Below, piece by piece: positions 26,840 through 34,196 of a stretch of DNA of 64,000 nt; positions within the stretch are counted from its first letter, which is position 1; every line of letters starts with the position of its first letter. Source of the DNA: a bacterium (GTDB taxonomy: Bacteria; Myxococcota_A; Polyangia; Nannocystales; Nannocystaceae). The notes below the pieces were generated by a model. The model was not told where the DNA came from. It did not search any database and saw nothing but the letters and a program-made list of their open reading frames with translations. Position numbers and translations under genes: made by a program. The DNA lies in assembly GCA_024742475.1 (NCBI GenBank), contig JANSYI010000028.1, positions 1 to 64,000 on the forward strand, written 5' to 3'.

Positions 26840-28216
26840 GTGACCGACTCTTCGACACAGACCCGCGCTCTGGGGGCGCTGCCGGCGATGGCGTTGGTCG
26901 CGGGATCGATGCTGGGCATCGGGATCTTCATCGCCCCGCCCGTGGTGGCCGCCCAGCTCGACCGCCCCGGCGCGTTCTTGGTGATGTGGATGGTCGGCGG
27001 GCTCTCGGCCCTGTGCGGGGCCCTGTCGGTCGCCGAGCTCGGCAGCATGATGCCGACCGCCGGGGGTGACTATCCCTACTTGCGCCGCGCGTACGGCCCA
27101 GGCTGGGCGTATGCGGCCGGGTGGCTGCAACTGCTGGCCATCTTTCCAGGGTCGCTCGCCGCGATGGCCGTGGGCACGGCCAAGTTTCAGTTTCCGATCG
27201 TCTTCGGGTCCTCCTACGACGTCCCGGCGATGCTCGGGGTGCCGATGGACCCCGCCATGTTCTGGGCGGTGGTCATCGTGGTCGTCTTGACTGGGCTCAA
27301 CCACGTCGGCGTGGTGCTCTCGGGGCGGTTCCAGGTGGCGCTCACGGGGGTGCCCGTCGCAATCCTCGTCGTCGCCTCGGTCGCCGTGCTCCTGCAGTCG
27401 GGACACGATGGTGCCTGGTCGGGTGCCAGCGCCGACACGTTCGAGCTCCCGGGCATCTCCGCCATCGCGCTCGCCTTCTTGCCGGTGTACTTCGCCTACT
27501 CGGGGTGGAACGCCGCGATCTTCGTCGGGGGCGAGATTCGCAACCCCGGCAAGAACCTGCCGCGGGCGCTCGTCGGCGGCACGCTCGGCGTCACCGTCTT
27601 GTACTTCATGCTGTGCGTGGGGTTCTTGACCGTGTTTTCGATGGACGACCTCGCCAACACGGGCGAGGCCGGCACCGCGGCCGCACGCTCCTTGTTCGGT
27701 GGCCTTGGCGTCTTCGTGGTGACCACGCTGATCCTCCTGGCGATGCTGGGCTCGATCAACGGCACCGTCATCACCGGCTCCCGGATTGCGTTCGCGATGG
27801 CTCGAGATGGCCAGTGTGTCGAGCAAGCCGGCACGCTCGGGCGCTTCGGCACCCCCGCGGTCGCGCTGTGGATGCAAGCGGGCTGGACGATCGTCTTGAT
27901 GATGAGCCAGCGCTTCGAGCAGCTGGTCAACTACACCTCGGCGGCGATGCTCATCACCGGCACGATGACCGTCATGGCCGTGTTCGTGCTGCGCCGAAAG
28001 ATGCCCGACCAGCCGCGTCCGTATCGCACGTGGGGGTACCCCGTCACGCCGCTGCTGTATGCCGGCTCGAGCGTGTTCGTGCTCATCATGTTGGCCAAGG
28101 ACCTCGACCCTTCGGTGTTCTTGGGCATGGGCTGGTTCATCGCCGCCTGGGCGTTCCACCGCTGGGTCGTCGCTCCCCGCCGCGAGGCGGCCGCGGCCTC
28201 GTCCGCGAGCGACTGA
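26840..28216 (+). CDS. APC-family amino acid permease
   Basis: 458 residues with about twelve hydrophobic helices. The first helix carries the substrate-binding GSMLGIGIFIAPP motif (G-S-x-x-G-x-G-I-F) of the APC superfamily, and helix 6 has AYSGWNAAIFVGGEIRNPGK typical of LAT/CAT-like permeases. It imports or exchanges amino acids across the inner membrane. The GTG at 26840 follows a Ser-rich frame and starts the polar N-terminus before helix 1. The exact substrate is not determined. Confidence 0.9.
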   Translation: MTDSSTQTRALGALPAMALVAGSMLGIGIFIAPPVVAAQLDRPGAFLVMWMVGGLSALCGALSVAELGSMMPTAGGDYPYLRRAYGPGWAYAAGWLQLLAIFPGSLAAMAVGTAKFQFPIVFGSSYDVPAMLGVPMDPAMFWAVVIVVVLTGLNHVGVVLSGRFQVALTGVPVAILVVASVAVLLQSGHDGAWSGASADTFELPGISAIALAFLPVYFAYSGWNAAIFVGGEIRNPGKNLPRALVGGTLGVTVLYFMLCVGFLTVFSMDDLANTGEAGTAAARSLFGGLGVFVVTTLILLAMLGSINGTVITGSRIAFAMARDGQCVEQAGTLGRFGTPAVALWMQAGWTIVLMMSQRFEQLVNYTSAAMLITGTMTVMAVFVLRRKMPDQPRPYRTWGYPVTPLLYAGSSVFVLIMLAKDLDPSVFLGMGWFIAAWAFHRWVVAPRREAAAASSASD

Positions 28217-28217
28217 G

Positions 28218-28793
28218 TCAGGCGCCAGGCCAGCCCGGGTCGCACGCGCATGCGCACTCGGCCGGATCCTCGGCGTTGGGGTTGCCCGCGCCGCAGGCGT
28301 CTTCGTAGGCGCCGAAGCACCATCCGTTCGGAGAGGTGCCGAGCTGCACGGTCCCATCGGCAGCGACCGTGACCGCCGCGTGAATGCCACCCTGTTCACA
28401 GCTGCCCCATGCCGCGCAGCCCGCGGTGCTGTAGGACTCGCCGGTGCAAGCGGATTGAACCTCGCCAAAGCTGCACGCACCATCGACGAGTTCGACCTCG
28501 ACCCACGTCTCCCAGTTGCACAGCCATCCGCTCGCGGTCTCGTCGTCGAACCCGCCCATCGATTCGCAGGTTTGGGGGTCGGTGATCTCGGCGCAGGTCG
28601 CGTCGATGTCGCTCGGGGAATCGTCGGCCTGCCCCGAGGACTCGGTGGGGTCTTCGGCGCCGTCGGATGTCGTGCCGGCCGTACTCGACGAGGCGGGCGT
28701 CTCGCCCCCGTCGTCAGCCGCGTCGCAGCCGGAGAGCAGGAACGAGCAGAGGATGCCAAGGCACCCGGTGAGCGTGGCGTGGGTGTTCGACAT
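28218..28793 (-). CDS. Cys-rich surface lipoprotein, unknown
   Basis: 191 residues. The signal peptide ends in lipobox SFLLSGC; a Ser/Thr/Asp/Gly stalk follows (about 24-65). The folded part has ten or more cysteines (ATCAEITDPQTCESMGG, ACGAGNPNAEDPAECACACD) and aromatic residues, suggesting a small disulfide-rich extracellular domain. It is a typical surface lipoprotein of Nannocystineae-like genomes. It converges with the permease, with one base between stops, and diverges from the sulfatase. Confidence 0.68.
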   Translation of the reverse strand: MSNTHATLTGCLGILCSFLLSGCDAADDGGETPASSSTAGTTSDGAEDPTESSGQADDSPSDIDATCAEITDPQTCESMGGFDDETASGWLCNWETWVEVELVDGACSFGEVQSACTGESYSTAGCAAWGSCEQGGIHAAVTVAADGTVQLGTSPNGWCFGAYEDACGAGNPNAEDPAECACACDPGWPGA

Positions 28794-28935
28794 GAGACGT
28801 CAATCCAAGCAGAGGCGGGCGCTCGTCCCGTCCGGGGGCGGCGCTCCACAGTCAGTCTACGTGCGGTGCATGGCCGGGCAAGCTCGCATCGCCGACGGTC
28901 GCCTTTTGTTCTTCCCCTCCTCCCTGACAGGGCCG

Positions 28936-30621
28936 ATGATGTCGACCCAGATGCCCAAGCCCGTCCTCGTGTCGCGACGCGTGTGTCTCGAGTCGCTGAC
29001 GGCCTTGGGCGCGCAGTGGCTCGTGAGCGGGTGCGACGACCCGCCCAAACCGCCGTCCGATGCGGCGCCACAGGCCGAGCCCACTCCCCCGGCCGCCGCT
29101 GTCACACCCGACGTGCCGCCGGTGTCAGAGGGGACCGCGCCGAAGTCGGCGCAGGAGGCTGCGCGCCCGGATTCGGTCCCAGAGCCCATCGCCGAACCGA
29201 AGGCGCCGGCGGTGATCCAGCGCGTCGCGCAGCCGCACGTCTTGTTCATCTCGATCGACGACATGAACGACTGGGTCGGCGTGCTGGGGGGCAACCCGCA
29301 GGCCCGGACGCCGCACATCGACGCGCTGGCCAAGCGCGGCATGCTCTTTGCCAACGCCCACTGCGCGGCGCCGTCGTGCAACGGTTCGCGCGCGGCCACG
29401 ATGACGGGGCTGCGGCCGTCGAGCACGGGCATCTACGCCAACAGCCACCCGTGGCGGCAGCACCTGCCCGACGCGGTGACCATTCCCGATCACTTCAAGC
29501 GCAACGGCTATCGCGCGATTGGTGCGGGCAAGATGTTCCACGGCCCATTTCCCGACCCCGACGCGTGGAACGACTACTTCCCGTCGCGGTGTCGGCAGAC
29601 CCCCAAGGATCGGGCGGAGATCAAGCGCGGCAAGAAGGCGGGCAAGAGCGGAATCCCCAAGATGGGGAACTTCGACTGGGGCCCGCTCGACAAGTCCAAC
29701 GCGGACATGAGCGACGCGAAGGTGGTCGACTGGGTGATCGACAACCTCCCGGGGGCCGGCGCAAAGCCGACCTTCCTCGCCTGCGGCCTCTATCGCCCGC
29801 ACTTGCCCTGGTACGTGCCCCAGGAGTGGTTCGACCTCTTTCCGTTGGAAGACTGCTCGTTGCCGACGATTCGCCCCGACGATCGCGCAGACATCCCCAA
29901 GGCGGCGCTGAAGAACCTCAAGTACGACAAGGACCACGCGCGGATTGTCGCGGCCGACCAGTGGAAGCACGCGGTGCAGGCATACCTGGCCTCTTGTGCC
30001 TTCGCCGACGCGATGGTCGGGCGGCTCATCGACGCGCTGCGCAAGAGCCCGGCCGCCGACGATACGGTGGTGGTCCTGTGGTCCGACCATGGGTGGCACC
30101 TGGGGGAGAAACTCAAGTGGCGCAAGTTCACGCTGTGGGAGGAGGCCACGCGGGTTCCGCTCATCGTGGCGGGCCCGCCGGTCTCTCGCCCCGGCGTGTG
30201 TACCCGGGCGGTGAGCCTGCTCGACCTCTACCCGACGCTCACCGACGTGTGCGGCCTGCCGCCAAACGACGCGGTCGAGGGCCGCTCGCTCAAAGGGCTT
30301 CTCGCCGATCCCAACGCAGACAAGAAGCGCTCGGCGGTCACCACGTGGGGGCGCGGCAACCACTCCGTTCGCACCGAGCGCTGGCGATACACGCGATACA
30401 AGAAGGGCGCCGAGGAACTCTACGATCACGGGGCCGACCCGAACGAGTGGACGAACCTCGCGAGCCAGGACGCGTACGCCAAGGTCGTCGCGCGCCTGGC
30501 CAAGCGCCTGCCGAGCAAGAGCGTCAAGCCGGCGCCAAAGCGCAAGCACTACGCCAAGGACGCGTTCGAGTGTGACCCCGACGAGCTCGCCGAGGACGAC
30601 GGGGACGAGGCCCTGGAGTAG
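28936..30621 (+). CDS. Tat-exported lipoprotein sulfatase, iduronate-2-sulfatase-like
   Basis: 561 residues. A twin-arginine signal SRRVCLESLTALGAQWLVSGC combines Tat export with a lipobox (SGC). A Pro/Ala/Glu spacer follows. The sulfatase domain has the metal ligands SIDDMNDW near residue 110 and the later WSDHGWHLGEK. The modified-cysteine site is C-N-G-S-R (in APSCNGSRAATMTG), where the canonical site is C-x-P/A-x-R; so Gly replaces the usual Pro or Ala. Whether formylglycine is still made is open. The nearest family by motif order is iduronate-2-sulfatase-like. It would be a membrane-anchored periplasmic or surface enzyme acting on sulfated glycans. ACAGGG lies just before ATG 28936; later ATGs at 28939 and 28951 remain possible. 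Confidence 0.82.
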   Translation: MMSTQMPKPVLVSRRVCLESLTALGAQWLVSGCDDPPKPPSDAAPQAEPTPPAAAVTPDVPPVSEGTAPKSAQEAARPDSVPEPIAEPKAPAVIQRVAQPHVLFISIDDMNDWVGVLGGNPQARTPHIDALAKRGMLFANAHCAAPSCNGSRAATMTGLRPSSTGIYANSHPWRQHLPDAVTIPDHFKRNGYRAIGAGKMFHGPFPDPDAWNDYFPSRCRQTPKDRAEIKRGKKAGKSGIPKMGNFDWGPLDKSNADMSDAKVVDWVIDNLPGAGAKPTFLACGLYRPHLPWYVPQEWFDLFPLEDCSLPTIRPDDRADIPKAALKNLKYDKDHARIVAADQWKHAVQAYLASCAFADAMVGRLIDALRKSPAADDTVVVLWSDHGWHLGEKLKWRKFTLWEEATRVPLIVAGPPVSRPGVCTRAVSLLDLYPTLTDVCGLPPNDAVEGRSLKGLLADPNADKKRSAVTTWGRGNHSVRTERWRYTRYKKGAEELYDHGADPNEWTNLASQDAYAKVVARLAKRLPSKSVKPAPKRKHYAKDAFECDPDELAEDDGDEALE

Positions 30622-30628
30622 CCGAGGG

Positions 30629-31642
30629 CTACGCGCCGAGCCGGGCAGCCAAGGCCGAGTTGATCCGGCTGGGCAGCGTGGGCCCCTCGAAGATGAGGCC
30701 GGTGTAGAGCTGGACGGCGGCGCAGCCGAGGTCGAGCAGCGCCATCGCGTCGGCGGGGCTCGAGACGCCACCGACGCCGATCACCGGGAGCGCACGCGTC
30801 GTGCACAGCTCGAGCGTGCGCGCGATCGCGGGCGTTGCGATGTCGCGCAGCAGCCGGCCCGACAAGCCACCGGGCAACCCTTCGCCCACGCCCTCCGGGC
30901 GCGTGGTCGTGGTGTTGGCGGCCACGACGCCTTGCACCCCGGCCGCGGCCGCCGCGTCGATGGACTGCTCGAGGTCATCCGGGTGCGCGTCGGGGGACAC
31001 CTTGACGAACACGGGGGTCTCATTGGCGCCCGCAATCGCGGCGTCGAGGAGCTTGCGGAGGCTGTCCGCTCGAGCCAGGGCGCGCAGACCGGGCGTGTTG
31101 GGCGACGACACGTTGACGACGAGATAGTCTGCGAAGGGGGCGAAGGCGCGTGCACAAATCGCGTAGTCCTCGTGCGCGTCGTCGGGGGCGGTGTCCTTGT
31201 TCTTGCCGATGTTGATGCCGACGGGGGTCGAGGGCCACTTGCCCGAAGCCCGCAGCGACCGCAGGCGGGCCAGCACCACGTCGGCGCCTTCGCTGGGAAA
31301 GCCCATGCTGTTGACCAGGGTGGCGTGCTCGGGAAAACGGTGGATGCGGGGCTTGGCGTTGCCCGGCTGAGGCTTGGGCGTGATGGTGCCGATCTCGGTG
31401 AACCCAAACCCCAGGCGCTCCCAGGCAGGCAGCGCGACGCCCTCCTTGTCGAGACCTGCCGCGAGGCCCACGGGCGAGGGAAACGACACCCCAGCGATCT
31501 CGACCGCGAGCCTGGGGTCGGGTGGATGCTGAGGCAGCAGTCCGCCGAACCGCTCGACCATCGTCAGCGTCAGGGTGTGCGCACGCTCGGGGTCGAGCGC
31601 GAACAGGAGCGGCTTGGCGAGGCTGTAGGCGAGCGAGAGCAT
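30629..31642 (-). CDS. pyrD: Dihydroorotate dehydrogenase (quinone), class 2
   Basis: 337 residues; oxidises dihydroorotate to orotate in pyrimidine synthesis and reduces membrane quinone. An N-terminal helix (MLSLAYSLAKPLLFAL) is the membrane-associated segment of class 2. NVSSPNTPGLRAL contains the catalytic Ser base region, and FMN-binding motifs include GVGGVSSPADA and LVNSMGFPS. It ends 7 bp from the sulfatase stop. Class 2 is shown by the N-terminal helix and the SSPNTPG loop. Confidence 0.95.
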   Translation of the reverse strand: MLSLAYSLAKPLLFALDPERAHTLTLTMVERFGGLLPQHPPDPRLAVEIAGVSFPSPVGLAAGLDKEGVALPAWERLGFGFTEIGTITPKPQPGNAKPRIHRFPEHATLVNSMGFPSEGADVVLARLRSLRASGKWPSTPVGINIGKNKDTAPDDAHEDYAICARAFAPFADYLVVNVSSPNTPGLRALARADSLRKLLDAAIAGANETPVFVKVSPDAHPDDLEQSIDAAAAAGVQGVVAANTTTTRPEGVGEGLPGGLSGRLLRDIATPAIARTLELCTTRALPVIGVGGVSSPADAMALLDLGCAAVQLYTGLIFEGPTLPSRINSALAARLGA

Positions 31643-31670
31643 GCGCGGGCGCGCAGGACCCTAGCAGCCT

Positions 31671-31735
31671 GTGGTGAAACCCGACACGACGTCTCTCTCG
31701 TCTTCTTCGCGACCCGCCGCGCCGGGGTTCACCAC
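31671..31735. repeat. Imperfect inverted repeat in pyrD-VWA divergent region
   Basis: GTGGTGAAACCC (31671) is complementary to GGGGTTCACCAC (31724) with one mismatch, separated by 41 bp. It lies in the 200-bp gap between the pyrD start and the VWA lipoprotein start. It could be a looped operator or a stem in RNA. No other signal is clear. Confidence 0.4.
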
Positions 31736-31842
31736 GGGCTGCTGGAGTGTCGGGGTGGGGTGACCGCTGTGTCACGGTTCCCGACAGTGGGCACACGCTC
31801 CGGCTTGCCAGCGAAGCCGTCGGGACGCGACACTGTGCAGGG

Positions 31843-32994
31843 ATGCGGGGGCTTTTCATTGGATTGGGGTTGGTGGGTGGGGCGTTGCTCGGGTCGGTGG
31901 TCGCCTGCGACTCTGATGCGACCGCGTCGTGCTCGGTGGGATCGCTCGACTGTGCGTGCACGCCAGGCGGGGGATGTGACCCGGGGTTGGAGTGCGTCGG
32001 TGACGTTTGCATCGTGGTGAACACCACCGAGACGTCGGGCAACGCGACGACCGAGAGCACGACGACCGGGGACCCGACCGCGGGCGTGACCACGACGCCG
32101 ACGAGCGCGTCCGGCTCGACCACGGCGGGGGTCGACAGCAGCTCGGGCGGGGGCCTGCTGCTCGACGTCGGCGACGGCGAGACGGGGGTCGACCCATCGT
32201 CGGGCTGTCGCGCGATCGACGTGTTGTTCGCGCTCGACTCGTCCGGTTCGATGAACGAGGAGAGGGCCGCGCTGGCGGCAACCAACGCGTTCAGCCAGAT
32301 CCTCGTCACGCTCGAGGGGCTCAACGGCGGCGGCATCGACTACCGCGTCGGGCTCACGACCGCCAACGACCACGGGTTCATGGTGCCGCTGGGGTGGCTC
32401 GAGCCCGACCCGTGGTTCGACTCCACGGTGACCGAGCTGGAGACGATGTCCCTGGCGTTCAACGGCGCCGCCGGCCAAATCGACAACCTCGGCGACCCGC
32501 CCACGGGTTGCGAGCACGCCCTGACGTCCGCGGTGAACCTCCTGGTTAGCGACACGACCAACTTCGTGAGGGACGACGCGCTGCTGGTCCTGGTGCTCGT
32601 CACCGACGTCGACGACTACGGTGCGTACGACCAAGCCGGATGGTGTTTCGAAGGCATCGGCTGCAGCACCCCACCGAGCGATCTCGCGGCGCTGCGGACC
32701 CTGCTCGTCGACACGGTGAAGGCCGGGCAAGAGGACGGCGTCGCGGTCATCACGATCGCCGGCGATCCCGCGTCGAATGATGGCGTCAACTTCTGCAACC
32801 AGCCGGGAAGCTGCGGCTGCAACGGACCCGACTGCGCTGTGTTCCACGCCACCCGCCTGTACGCGTTCGCCGACATGCTGGGCGAGCAAGGTATCACCGC
32901 CGACCTGTGCGGTGCGAACGTGCCGATGGTCGTCGAGCAGGTCCTCACCGACAACGTCGACCAGATCTGTCAGGACTTCGAGCCCGAGGGCTGA
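31843..32994 (+). CDS. Von Willebrand factor A-domain lipoprotein
   Basis: 383 residues. The signal peptide ends in lipobox LGSVVAC; a Cys pair region (CSVGSLDCACTPGGGCDPGL) and Thr/Ser/Gly stalk (about 60-115) follow. The VWA domain begins at RAIDVLFALDSSGSMNEERA with the MIDAS D-x-S-x-S motif (DSSGSM), which binds Mg for protein ligand contact. The domain includes further paired Cys loops. It is surface-exposed and likely adhesive or part of a protein complex. The ATG at 31843 is chosen because it starts the signal peptide. Confidence 0.82.
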   Translation: MRGLFIGLGLVGGALLGSVVACDSDATASCSVGSLDCACTPGGGCDPGLECVGDVCIVVNTTETSGNATTESTTTGDPTAGVTTTPTSASGSTTAGVDSSSGGGLLLDVGDGETGVDPSSGCRAIDVLFALDSSGSMNEERAALAATNAFSQILVTLEGLNGGGIDYRVGLTTANDHGFMVPLGWLEPDPWFDSTVTELETMSLAFNGAAGQIDNLGDPPTGCEHALTSAVNLLVSDTTNFVRDDALLVLVLVTDVDDYGAYDQAGWCFEGIGCSTPPSDLAALRTLLVDTVKAGQEDGVAVITIAGDPASNDGVNFCNQPGSCGCNGPDCAVFHATRLYAFADMLGEQGITADLCGANVPMVVEQVLTDNVDQICQDFEPEG

Positions 32995-33038
32995 GCCCGC
33001 GAGTCGCCGACGCTGCGGCGACCACACCGAGGATGCGC

Positions 33039-34196
33039 ATGGGAGACACGTCGCAGAGTCGAGCGAAGAGCCTGCGGGGTGCCAACCGTCTCGCGGTCGA
33101 GGCGACGCAGGGCGTGGCGGCGCTCGTCGAGGCGATGCATGACGCGTTCGGGGGGGCCCCGGCGCTCACGCGTGTCTCGGTTGGAGGCGTGCGGGCAGCG
33201 GCAGGCCTGGTCGGTGCGGGTGTCGACGGGGCGCTCGCCATGCTCGAGCCGGTCTTGGGCGCCTCCTCCAGCAGCGGTGAGGCGGACGCGCTGCTCGCGG
33301 TCGTCAACGGCGTCCTGGGCGACTACCTCGAAGAGCGCGGGAACCCGCTGGCGGTGTCCATGGCGCTGACCCTCGGGGGGCGGGCGCTCCCACTGGATGA
33401 GCCGCTGGCGGTCCGCAACGCGCTCACCCGCGCGACGGACCGCGTCGTGGTCATGGTCCATGGTTCGTGCATGACCGAAGCGCAGTGGCTGCGGTCGGGT
33501 CACGACCATGGGTTGGCCCTCGGTCGCGACGGCGGTTGGACGCGCATCGGCGTCCGCTACAACAGCGGCCTGCACGTCTCGACCAACGGCGAACGCCTTG
33601 CGGAGCACCTCGAGCGCCTCGTCCGCGTCTGGCCCGTGCCCGTGCGGAGCATCGCGCTGCTCGGGCACAGCATGGGGGGCCTCGTGTCGCGGGCCGCGTG
33701 CTGGGCCGCCGAGCAGCGAGGCCACGCTTGGCGCTCGGCGCTCGACGCTCTGATCACCTTGGGAACGCCACATCACGGCGCGCCGCTCGAGCGGGCCGGC
33801 AACTGGGTCGACGACGTCCTGGGAGCGAGTCGGTACAGCGCACCGCTGGCGCGGCTGGGCAAGATCCGCAGCGCGGGCGTGACCGACCTGCGCTACGGCA
33901 ACGTCGTGCGGGCGGATTGGGAGGGGCGCGACCGGTTCGCGCGCGGCGGCGACCCTCGCACGCGGATCGGGCTCCCCGAAGGCGTGGCGTGTTACGCGGT
34001 CGCGGGGACGCTCGGGCGCCTGGGCGGCGACGGGCTCGTTCCGGTCGACAGCGCGCTCGGGTTGCACCCCGACGCGGACCTCGGGTTTGGCGGTGGGACA
34101 GGCGACGCGCAGGTCGTCGAGGGCTGCGGGCATCTGGACCTGCTCGACCGGGCCGAGGTCTATCGCTGGATTCGCGGGTGGCTCACGGGGACGTGA
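33039..34196 (+). CDS. Alpha/beta hydrolase, lipase-like
   Basis: About 385 residues. GHSMGG (nucleophile Ser) and TDRVVVMVHGSCMTE (oxyanion strand with HGS) identify the alpha/beta hydrolase fold; LITLGTPHHGAPL is typical of lipase-like serine esterases, and a terminal GHLDLLDR may hold the catalytic His. There is no signal peptide. The N-terminal ~120 residues are Ala/Gly/Val-rich helices, unassigned. Two in-frame ATGs (33033, 33039) are possible; GAGG before the second favours it. Its 3' end overlaps the metalloprotease gene by 37 bp in a convergent arrangement. Confidence 0.78.
   Translation: MGDTSQSRAKSLRGANRLAVEATQGVAALVEAMHDAFGGAPALTRVSVGGVRAAAGLVGAGVDGALAMLEPVLGASSSSGEADALLAVVNGVLGDYLEERGNPLAVSMALTLGGRALPLDEPLAVRNALTRATDRVVVMVHGSCMTEAQWLRSGHDHGLALGRDGGWTRIGVRYNSGLHVSTNGERLAEHLERLVRVWPVPVRSIALLGHSMGGLVSRAACWAAEQRGHAWRSALDALITLGTPHHGAPLERAGNWVDDVLGASRYSAPLARLGKIRSAGVTDLRYGNVVRADWEGRDRFARGGDPRTRIGLPEGVACYAVAGTLGRLGGDGLVPVDSALGLHPDADLGFGGGTGDAQVVEGCGHLDLLDRAEVYRWIRGWLTGT

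Noticed and set aside
26759..29071. 770-codon minus-strand frame
   Set aside because: Antisense to the amino-acid permease and sulfatase start, and mostly Arg/Pro/Ala-rich shadow sequence.
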